The notes under the pieces were generated by a model that had not been told where the DNA came from, did no database searches, and was given only the letters and a program-made list of their open reading frames with translations. Both the position numbers and the translations under genes were made by a program. A DNA stretch of 64,000 bases from Sceloporus undulatus (taxonomy: Eukaryota; Chordata; Lepidosauria; Squamata; Phrynosomatidae), in the NCBI RefSeq assembly GCF_019175285.1, contig NC_056528.1:13073961-13137960 (forward strand), read 5' to 3'. Positions 52,801-62,110 of the stretch are shown here, in pieces. Positions within the stretch are counted from its first letter, which is position 1; each line of letters begins with the position of its first letter.

Positions 52801-55800
52801 GTAGAAAGAGCCATACTACCTCCAAGAACTGCTTCAATCTTACGAGGGAGCCCATTTCTCCAGCATTTGTAATTGCTTCAATCCTACAAGGAAGAGAAAC
52901 ATGCAAACTATTGGCAGACAAAGTGAACACAAGACTGTGAAGATACAATGCAGCACAACAGGCCACACGCACAGAAGCAATTGCTTCCGAGATTTAAGAA
53001 AGCTATAGTAGTTTGTAATCTGGCACCAGGTTAAGATCTAAAGTAGAGAGCTAGATCCTGCCGTTCGAGAAAGATGCTTACAGTTTGAGAATCAAGAATG
53101 CTGAAAGACACACCAAAGATATACCCAAATGGAGACAGCATATTCCGACATGCTCAAATAATCAATCCATCTTGTACCTTGGGAAATACTCTTCTTTGAT
53201 TAGGAGGACCATCTTCCAAAACTGCACTTGGTATTGCTTCATGAGAGCATTTCCACAGACCTGGAGGAAAGCAAAGTATATACATATACAATATTTTTAA
53301 AGAAGGTATCAGTTTGTAAAATTCGCTGAGCTAATTGTTCTCAAAAAATCCCTGGCAGCAAAAACTGTCTGTTTTTTATATGATTTTATGTTTTCGGTCT
53401 GCATGCTGTGTTTTTCCTATAACAAAACCTGTTAAAAATAAGCTAAAGTGGATGAGCCCTTGCTCCCAACTACTTTTCTAAAACTGAATCTGGCCCTGGA
53501 GGCTACATCTATAGCAACGGTTGTTCTTACTAACAATGTTAAGCACAACAAAGATAACAGGGCAACAAGGGACAGGCGCTTTGACACAGTGGTGACACAG
53601 GAATCTGCAGCAGCGTTCAGGATGAAAACAATAGGCCCTGCCAGCTTTTGTTCTCCACTTCCATTTTGTTCTTTGGAAGCATTGCCAAAGACAACTAGAA
53701 ATACTGCTGACTATAAAGTTGTTCACATCGGTGGGAAAAGTCACTTCATCAGCATGCTTGCACATGGCACAATCCATACATCCAAACCAAGGAAAAATTT
53801 CCTACCCTGGCTTCATTAAAACAAGGGAAAGAAGAACTACCCAGGAATTGTAACAAATCTGACTTCCTTTATTTCCAGTTGACATCTGCTTGCATGATCC
53901 TGAGTTGTAACACCAGTGCTTGTGTCTAGAAAGGAGGACGAGGGGCTGGTTGCTCAAGGCTGGGATACTTTATTCGCTCAAAGCAACCAGGGTAGAAAAA
54001 TAGCATTATGCTGAAAGACTGCATTAAAATGTGGTTCAAATAGAGGTGCTAGCCAAGAAACTGATGCAGCAAAACCAGCCGCCTGAAGCATTTCCTGAAG
54101 GCTTTTTTTAAAATGAAAATTGATGCCCACTTTTAGTGAATATTACTTAGCAGTGAATTGCCAAGTTGCTCTCTTGCAGGAGAAACAAAGAGTCCTGTGA
54201 CACCAGAGACTGGCATGATGGACATAAGCTTCCACAGCTCACTTCATCAGGAACACCCACAAGCGGTTAACACAAAAGAAAATGTGTGACGAGCATAACT
54301 CACCCGCTAGAGTCTGATGATTCAGAGGGAAAAGAGGAGGCAGATAATCTGCAGCTCCTAAGATGTGTTTGGCTGAAGGCAACACATCTCAATCTTTTGT
54401 TAAGTGGCAAAGAAAGAAATACCTACATCTTAACCTCCTCTTCTACAGGACACTTGCTAACTGGAGCATACAACAGTGAGCTGTTCAGGTCACAGATGTT
54501 GCTAGCCCAATTTGCAACCCTACTAGAAGCTTATTCCAAGATGACTCTGATTTTTTGACCCAAACTTCACTCAGTCTCAACCTTCACCCAGCAAAATATT
54601 GTGAACATCTGCTTTGTTATCCTTAATATATCCTTCCTGAGTTTGTATGTTTCTACATTCAGGATTAGAAAGGGAGTCTGCAATGACTCTCTGTGTATGT
54701 TTAGTTTGCAATGTCATCATGATACCTCAGTAATTTCTAAATGAGCCCCATTTTCTTCTTCTGAAGAGAGCTGTAGAGAAAAGGAAAAGAGTGGCACACA
54801 GTTGAAAGGAGTCACTGCCTACCTCCAGGAAGTCAAAGAGAAGGGTGGCCGTCACGTCCGCCAGAGGCTCCATGTTCAAAATCTGTGCCAGCCAGTGCCA
54901 CGCGTAATTCAATCCGTGCGGGTGAGCCTGAAGACCAAAGGAATCTGTGAAGACTGTGTGCTTGTTCCTACTACGAATGAAACTCACCCAAGTCAACTGT
55001 CAGCTTGAACTATGACAATTTAGAGCAAGGAGGGCAGCTGTCGTCCTCTGAATGTTTTCAGTCTACAAATCCCTCTCTTTGCCCTTGTCGATTTGGGGGA
55101 ACAGTGAGAGACCAGGAATACAGGAAGGTACCTTACTCTGTGTCAGACCCTTGGTCCATTTAAGCCATCGCTACCATCTTGGACTGGCAGAAATTCTCCA
55201 GCATTTCAGTCAGGGTTCTCTGAAGATCCCTGGTATTCAGACCTGGCCACTCTGTGATGCAAATAGTAACCAAACCTGGCCCTGCTCAACGTCTGAATTC
55301 AAGGAAGATTGGGCATGTTCAAGGTGATATTATGGTTGTCAGAGGAACTGAGGGCCACAATAGCCCATCCCTGGTTTAGAAATCTCCCTCCAACCGAATT
55401 ATGTGAATGGCTATTCTGGCAACAGAAAAAATGCTAATCGGATGCAGAAACTCAGAGGAAAAAAGTAAAGACCACGAATGGAATAGAACTCAAAAAAACA
55501 ACAGTAACAATGCACATACCCCTTGCCTATCTCTGTAAGGCCACTGCAGTTGAAGCATAGCAGCATAGAGACGGATCATCCCAGACATCCGCTTTAAGAA
55601 GTTATCCTGTGGCTCAACTTTTGAATCTTTCACTTGGTAACCAAGCATCCTGTGTATTAGAAGACAAGTAATTCATAGACCAATTCATAGAAGAATTGTG
55701 AAGACCAACTCAAACCACAGCTTACAAGGAGCAAGTAAGGGACACAAGGAGAATAAGTTTTCTTGGTTCCTGGTTACTACTTGCCTCCGTTACATTTGAC

Positions 55801-56823
55801 ATTTCAATGAAATTACCTCTGATATTCCTCCATGGAGGTGCCTTCCTTCAGGGCTGGGTAGAAAGGGACAGCATATGGACACTTCTTGTGAAAGTGGGCC
55901 AAGATAAGGTCCCCCACCCGGGGATGCAGCTCCCAGATGCCAGAAGCCACCACAGCGATGGGGAAAGCAGCCTCGTGGTGAGATGCTACTTCTTCTTCAC
56001 CTTGTTTCTGGGAGGCGGGGAGAAAAAGAAAAGAGGCAAGAGATGTCACCCTCCCGTAACCTTTTTAAGATGGTCAAATCAGAATTGATCGCTGTCTTTT
56101 GTTTTGTTTGTGGCGAAATCCTTTAGGACATGTTGCACAGCTCGCCTGACTTTCCTTACCACAAACTTTTCTGCCAGTTTGAAATAAACAAACTCCAGGC
56201 CTTCAGGATGCTGAGTGACAGAGACATTGTGGCCACCACAGGAGACAGGTTTTCCAGAAAGGAGGCTGTGGATCTTCTCAAATATCTGTTTCAACTGGGA
56301 ACCTATAAAGACAAGGACAGAAGATTTTCCAAAGGAAGAAAGGAAGGCTAAGGAGGGTGTGTGTGTGTGGAAAAGTTTTGACAAGTACTGATATACAGGA
56401 GACAGAAATCTCAATTTGCAATGAATTGTTCACCACTGAAAAGCCTTAGTCTCAAGACTTTTCCAGCAATAGACACTGGGATTAAACCTTGGATCTTCTG
56501 CATGTAAAACATGGAATCGAAGTGCTATAACCATGTAGAATAGATACAAGCCTGTCTGCTCATCTGACAAAACATCCTAAGAGAATACCAAGAAGAGAGA
56601 CGCGGAAGCCAATGGCAGGTTTACACAGGAGCAAGTGATCCCTGCAATAAAGCCCTGGGCCACCTAGGAATGTGTTATTAGTCATAAAGTGCCAACTGTG
56701 TGGCCAAAACATTTTACAGGCATTTGATGGGGTAAATGAAGCTCAATGCCCACCTGCTCGGGTAGAAATCTGGCTAACAGGGATGGTGGCTGCTTTCTGT
56801 AAATCCATTTTTATTTTTTTGTC
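52591..56823 (-). CDS. GLE1: GLE1 exons 9-16 (residues 420-703, InsP6- and DDX19-binding domain)
   Basis: Exons: 56754-56823, 56160-56302, 55817-56007, 55520-55649, 54823-54927, 53178-53260, 52820-52883, 52591-52659. They encode the helical HEAT-like Gle1 domain: [90 protein letters not shown] and [12 protein letters not shown]. The lysine-rich first segment contributes the InsP6 pocket in known structures. The intron before the last exon is only 160 bases and holds a triplet microsatellite. Confidence 0.95.
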
Positions 56824-59800
56824 CTGAAAAAGAAAGCCAAGTTCACAACTAAGGCTTGGATCAATTTTCAGATTTGTTTTTCACAGCAAAGGGGGAGTTC
56901 CCTCCCAAAAAATAATACTCACATATGAAAAAAAAAGGCTGAAATAAAGCTTTGCCCTCTCTTGCCAAAGTATACTTGCTACAGACTGCCCCTTGCAAAG
57001 TGTCAGTCACTAAAAAGGCACGGCAGTGAAAAAAGATGAACATGTCTAGAAGGCACAACTCAAAAGGAAGGAGTGGGAAGGAAAGAGGAAAACAAGAAAA
57101 AATGGTATACACTGCTCTTTGAACATGTTTCTGAAAAGGATCACTTTTTCTCATACGAGTCTCTAAGAGAGGGGTGAGATTTGTGTAGTCCTCCAGTTGT
57201 TGGATTGCAACTCCCAGCATTCCTCATTTCATTTATGCTACCAAGGAATACTGGAAGTTGCAGTACAAAAAGATGTGGGGTACCACTCCGTACTCAGCTT
57301 TGACCAAAGATACTACGATGAATTGATTCCCTCCATATTTTGCCCCAGTTCCCAAGAAACCCTGGAGCATCGTTACCTGGCTGTCTTTGCTGTTGGCCAA
57401 CCGACTGAAAGAAGCAACGCACTGTTCTGACTCTTTCTGCAGCTGCTGGTACCACTGCATAGTCGTCTCCTCTGCCTTCACCTGAAGCCCTATGGAAGGT
57501 CACAAAACAACACAGTTACACTTTAGAACCAGAGGCAGCCCAAGAATACTAGCTTTAATTTCCCTTCTAAAATATTTAAATCGTTTCCTTAAATATCTGG
57601 AGCATCAAAGACTAAGAACCTGAGTTCTAGAAAACATAAGCAAACCAGGAATCCGCAATGCCCTCCCTCCAGACAGAAGGGTTTGGATCCCATCTTAAAT
57701 CATATATAGAATGGAACCCCTTGAAAACAATGGGACCTAAAACATGAGTCATGACCAATAGTTATGCCAGCTAGGGATGATGGAAGGTTGCACTTCAACA
57801 CATTTGGAAGCCATCAAAATGAGGAAAGGCTGGACTGGTCATGTCTCTCAGGTTTTCCTCCAGCATGCTAACTTACCATGCTTTGGAGCTGGCAGTTTTG
57901 CACGCTCCAGTTTCTGTAACTCCTCTTTCCTTTCTTGCGCTGCCGCCGCTGCAGCAGCTTCCGCGACCAATTCCTCCTCATGCCTCTTCTTCTCTTTGAC
58001 GGTGAGGGCAATTTCTTGTTGCATTTTGGAAATCAGCTGATGCATTTCCAGGAGAACATGATCAGCAGAGGCCACATCTGCCTCAGTGGGGAACCCTCTC
58101 TGTCGGAAACCAAAAGGGAATGGAAGCTGCACTCAAGATTGCAATTACTATTAAAGGAATGTTATTGGCAGTTCTCAGCCTTTACCCTTCCATCTGTTTT
58201 GGAATTCAACTCCCAGAATCCCTGAGTTTACCCATGGTGGCTGGGGATTTCTGGGAGATGAAAGCCAACACATCTAGTGTATGAAAGGATGAGAATCACT
58301 CCATTGAACCACTGCAGGATCTAAACTAGTAGGATAACAGCTAAGCTCTGAGATTTCATCTGATCTGTGTTCTGAAGCAAACTGACTTGATCCATCTCTG
58401 ATTAACATGGGAATTGAGATACAGTTATCCAATCACTTTTTTCAAATCCTATAATGCATCTCTTGACTCAAAAATAGAGGTCCCCCCAAAAAAAAAGCCC
58501 ATAGGAAACAAATCTGTATTTCAAATTTAGAAATGTGTGAGGAAATAGATTTTGAAATTGAGAAATCAAATATAGTGAAGAACATGTGCTGGCTCAGGAT
58601 CATGCATCTTGTGTTGATAAGGCTTTCCCTCCTCCCCAGCCCTAACAAAAGAACATCTCTTCTTCTGCACATCTTTTACCTCATTGGCCGCATGGACAAT
58701 CCCCGACACTTCCCCACAGATCTGATTGCCGCGGTTACTGTACAGGGAGAGGTCAATCCCAGGCAAGTCTTTATGCCTGTAGTTGAGGCCGATCTGCTGG
58801 TTGATCCGCAAGACCTCCTCTTGGATGGAGTAGAGGCGGCGCAAGTGCTCCTGCTGCTCCTCCCTGTGAAGGCGGTCCAGCTCCTCTTGCCGTTGGCGCT
58901 GCTGCTCAGCTTCGCGTAGCTTCCGGTTCATCAGCTTTCAGAAAGGAGGAAGGATTTTAATATTTCTTTTAAGAAAAGGGATTGACAACAAAAAAGAAAA
59001 AGGAGCTCTGTGTTCTACATCCCTATCCTGAAGAGCTTTCAAGCTCCAAGCAGGATCAGACCCCATGTGAAACGACCTGGCCCCATTTCTTCCCAGGAGG
59101 ATAGTTATTTCCCTTGATGGTTGATGATAGCAGCCAAAACTATGACAAATAGGGATAGCCTCTTAACTGGTTTGGGGTTGTTCTCCTTTTTTACTACATG
59201 CACCCATCTTCTTCCTGTTCCTTAACTCTTCTTTTATTATACTCCCACTTCCTGTCTTCTGATCTCAAGCTCTCCTCCATCTTTTTTTTCTACATCTTCA
59301 AAAAGGAAATAGTCATGAAAATAGAGGTGGGAGGAGAGCATAAGCCACATCTTGGATTTCACAACCCAACAGGCTTGAAGTCCATGCCCAAGCCAGGCTT
59401 TGGAGTATCTGGTGGCCAAGACTGGAGTCCTCCAAGGACCTCCCTGCTTTTGCTAACTCTGCACTTTCTTCCCTTCCAGACCCAATCTAAACCTAAGTCA
59501 GCTCCCTCAGCCTCTAGAACCAGACCTTTGCTCTGCGTCGGTGCTCCTCCTTCAGCTTTTCTTGCTGTCCCTGGGCTTCTTTGTTGCTGAAACACAAAAA
59601 CACAAACAGCAGCTATGACCCTTGCAATACTCACAAAACCAGAATCAAATGTCTTTGTCGTTCCTCCAGATGATTTTTACCAGTCATCCCCTGCTAGGAT
59701 GGGTAAAACAAACAAAATAAAATCTGAATAATGGGAAACCCAATTCAGATTTTGGAAACCTGGTATTTTTTTTAACAGTGCAGGTGGGGCTAAAAGTTAT

Positions 59801-61985
59801 TTAAAAGATAAATTGCAGCTCCTGGATACTTTTGTGAAAGCAAATTTGCCTTTATTATGAGTAGAAAAGGAGTAGTCCTGGTACTTTGGAGAGGTCAAGA
59901 GCTGTCAAAACAACCATGGGGGTGACATGTGACCCCAGAGCTGATTTTTGCCCACCTCTTCTTCAAACAGGTTAAAATTGTTCCCGTTGAGATGAAGGGT
60001 GAATGGCATCAGTCCCTCACCTGTTCTCTATCTCTTGCCGCAGGTGCTGACATTCCTGATGGCGTTTCAATTCCTTCAGCTCATCAAAGCGCTTGAGCAA
60101 TTCGCTTGCCTCCGCAGAGGCTGCCTTTACCACTTGCTCTTGCAGTTCCAGGCGCTGCTTTAGCTCTTCCTGCAAGTCAGAAAGAAAGAAAACGGAGGCT
60201 GAGAATGTGACTTGCCAAAGGTTACCTGGTGGGTTTCCATGGCCGAGTGAGGATTTGATCCCTGGTCTTCAGAATCCTAGTCCAACATCCAAACTATTAC
60301 AACAGGCTGGCTCTCTTGCTTTCTACTTACCTTCCCTTTCAGCTTCTGGATTTCCTCATGCAACCGGATCAGACCATCTACCCTTGTGCTTTTGGAGAGA
60401 GAAGGTAGAGTATAGGCGTCGTGGTCACTCTCTGAAGCTCTCCAGTCCTTGTAACCCTGGTGTGGAGAGGAAGGGAAGCCATATTAGAAACTGATCTTAC
60501 GACTGAGAGTTGAGAAGCAGAATAAGGGAGGAGTAGTTGAAGGGACGGGCTGCCACATGCCCAGGTCACTGAAGCCAATGCATGTGTGGACCTTGCCAAC
60601 CTCCACTCAATTTACGCTGCGTGTGAAGTACAAAGAGTAAATAAGGTGGGAAAGGAAAGAAGAGACAGGAATGAATCCTAGCCTCCTGTATAGTGGCCTT
60701 TCCAAGCAGGCTTAGAAGAAATAACCGAATGCTATTAGGTTACGTTCTAATAAGCAGAAAAAGCAACATAAAAGCAGTGCCCTACTAAAGCATTAGAAGA
60801 AGAGCCAAGAAGAGCGTTACCTGTGCTTCATGGGGGGCTTCTGTGGACTGAGGCGTGGAGACCAGGTGGCTGGAAGGAGATGCATCAGGCGCAAAGGAGG
60901 ACAGGCCATGGATGAGGACAGACTCCTGAACAGGCGAGGAGCTTGCAAAGAGAGGCGCTGGCTTTGGAGGGCAGGAGAGCATTTTCTCCAGCGCCCATCC
61001 GGAGCAAGGAGACAGCTCTGGGGGGCTGTGGTATTTGTCCAGGATTTCCTAAAGGCAACAGACAAGTAAATAAACACACACTTAAAACGTTCCTCAAAAG
61101 CAAGGATCTCATGCAGCAGGGACCCCAAGACGTTCCCATCACTGTGGTTGCTTCATTCGCCCCACAACTGCCTCGCTTTAATGAGCATTAATTTTAGAGT
61201 ATGTGATTGTCTTTTATGATGTTTTGTAGCTTTTAATTGGGGGGGGGGGTTAGGGATTATGTTAGCTATGCTATTGTGATTTTATGATTGTTATCCGCCT
61301 CGATCCTTCAGGGAGAGGGCTATAAATAAACTATATTATTATTAGTAGTAGTAGTAGTAGTACTGTAGTAGTATTTCCACAAATTAAACCCTGGAGAAAG
61401 CACTCTGGAGAGAGCAAAGTCGAGAGATGTTTCTAGGCATCTTTGTTGCAGCCCCAGTAGAGCCCTCCAAGAGAGAAAAGGCTAAATAGCTCACAAAACT
61501 ACAAATCCCAGAGTTCCATGGCAGTTATGGCCACGTCAGACACCGTCAATTCTGCAGCAGGGATGCAAAACTACAAATCCCAGAGTTCCATAGCATTGAG
61601 CTGTGCCAGTTACGGCTGTGTCAGGCATCAGTAGCAGGATGGAATGGAATATTGAAACCTTATTGAAAACGGGGCTGCGATCAGTATATCCTGCTGGGAC
61701 CAGTGCTTTGCTGCGTTGGCCCCAGAGGTTTCTGACAGAGGAGGCTAAATGTCACATGGAACTACAAGTCCCAGAATGCCACAGCACTAATCCTCAGCGA
61801 GGCCCACTGGTTTGAGAGCTGGACTCTATATGACTCTGGAGGCCAGGGTTCGAAGTCACACTCTCTCAGCCAAGGGAACCCACCTGGGCTGCGTCGGGGC
61901 TCCATTCCCGGCTGTAGGAGAGCCTCCCCTTGCGGCTCCTCCGCAGCGCCTCCACCGTCTCCATCCGGAACCGCTCCGACGGCAT
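52591..61985 (-). CDS. GLE1: GLE1, RNA export mediator, complete coding region
   Basis: GLE1 binds inositol hexakisphosphate and activates the DEAD-box ATPase DDX19 at the cytoplasmic face of the nuclear pore, releasing mRNA; it also acts in translation. ATG is at 61985-61983 and TGA at 52593-52591. Sixteen coding exons with AG/GT borders sum to 703 codons, against 698 in human. The N-terminal region is poorly conserved, the coiled coil moderately, and the C-terminal domain nearly identical to human (for example [20 protein letters not shown]). All phases close and no break was seen. The last exon is very short and was found by frame: [19 protein letters not shown] then WRL and stop, against human KCLQHKDIPVPKGFLTSSF then WRS. 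Confidence 0.97.
52750..52799. repeat. (AAT)n microsatellite in GLE1 intron 15
   Basis: About 16-17 uninterrupted triplets, about 20 bases from the exon 15 donor and within an intron of only 160 bases. Confidence 0.95.
53261..54822 (-). other. GLE1 intron 13 (1.56 kb)
   Basis: Apart from the Penelope-like piece at 54171-54262 nothing is recognised. Short open frames here show no family resemblance. Confidence 0.7.
54171..54262 (-). mobile_element. Penelope-like 3' fragment, hammerhead-like first box
   Basis: On the minus strand CTGATGA (54250-54244) is followed by AGTGAGCTGTGG and AAGCTTATG, then CCAGTCTCTGGTGTCACAGG and ACTCTTT. This is the dispersed CTGATGAAGTGAGCTG .. AAGCTTATG repeat. 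The second stem strand and the GAAA box are largely lost. Confidence 0.5.
55112..55246 (-). mobile_element. Sauria SINE 3' two-thirds
   Basis: On the minus strand: CCAGGGATCTTCAGAGAACC, TGAAATGCTGGAGAATTTC, AAATGGACCAAGGGTCTGAC and AGAGTAAGGTACCTTCC. It lies in GLE1 intron 12. Confidence 0.75.
57377..60169 (-). CDS. GLE1: GLE1 exons 4-8 (residues 153-419, coiled-coil region)
   Basis: Exons: 60021-60169, 59526-59586, 58680-58934, 57877-58099, 57377-57489. They encode a long charged coiled coil ([40 protein letters not shown]) that drives GLE1 self-association. Exon 7 contains a run of seven alanines (57938-57958) within [16 protein letters not shown], absent from human as I recall it. Exon 5 has a weak donor (AAAG|GTCTGG). 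Exon 8 ends [18 protein letters not shown] to SKDSQ, the start of the conserved C-terminal domain. Confidence 0.94.
60198..60318 (-). mobile_element. tRNA-headed SINE, head and upper body
   Basis: On the minus strand AGAGAGCCAGCCTGTTG, GGGATCAAATCCTCACTCGG, CCATGGAAACCCACCAGGT and CTTTGGCAAGTCACATTC. It ends only 12 bases from GLE1 exon 3 on the 3' side. Confidence 0.75.
60331..61985 (-). CDS. GLE1: GLE1 exons 1-3 (residues 1-152, N-terminal region)
   Basis: Exons: 61884-61985, 60821-61048, 60331-60456. Exon 1 encodes [20 protein letters not shown] to REWSPDAAQ; the human protein likewise starts MPSE and has KGRL. A second ATG follows at codon 8. Exon 2 ([20 protein letters not shown]) is rich in Pro and Ser, as in human. 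Exon 3 ([20 protein letters not shown] to EEIQKLKGK) replaces a longer human stretch and leads into the coiled coil. This region in other vertebrates holds the Nup155-binding N terminus. Confidence 0.93.
61190..61372 (+). mobile_element. Retroposon 3' tail with (TTA)/(GTA) microsatellite
   Basis: TATGATTGTTATCCGCCTCG, CCTTCAGGGAGAGGGC and TATAAATAAAC end in TTATTATTA and then GTAGTAGTA (61336-61372). This is typical of a LINE or SINE 3' end; the family is not named. Confidence 0.55.
61495..61640 (+). repeat. Two tandem copies of a short dispersed repeat
   Basis: AAAACTACAAATCCCAGAGT occurs at about 61496 and again about 70 bases later, each followed by TCCAT, a GCAGTTA or CCAGTTA block and GTCAG. 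A minus-strand relative lies at 62535-62612 (TTTGACACCGC .. CATTCTGGGATGTGTAGTT) and a piece at 61755-61795 (GAACTACAAGTCCCAGAATG). Confidence 0.65.
61797..61875 (+). mobile_element. tRNA-headed SINE fragment beside the GLE1 exon 1 donor
   Basis: CACTGGTTTGAGAGCTGGAC (A box), CTGGAGGCCAGGGTTCGAA (B box) and GTCACACTCTCTCAGCC follow in order with an internal deletion. The fragment ends about 9 bases from the exon 1 donor at 61884. Confidence 0.75.
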
Positions 61986-62110
61986 TTTGGACTCGAGGAC
62001 AGAAACAACCGTCCCTCGCAAAAGCCAAACTCAACTACGGCTCCACGCCGTGCAAACTCCGCTCCTTCCGTCCTAACCGCTTCCGCTTCCGGTTCAACTG
62101 GAAGTGTAGG
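61986..62110 (-). promoter_or_regulatory. GLE1: GLE1 promoter and 5' UTR, TATA-less, ETS-type sites
   Basis: The minus strand carries CCGGAAGC (62092-62085) and nearby GCGGAAGCGG and GACGGAAGG, repeated GGAAG cores typical of ETS/GABP-driven housekeeping promoters. No TATA is seen. The transcription start is probably within 62000-62080. Confidence 0.55.

Noticed and set aside
52562-52972. Minus-strand frame of 136 codons with a long tyrosine run
   Set aside because: It reads straight through the (AAT)n microsatellite and both neighbouring GLE1 exons; the true frame is spliced around it.
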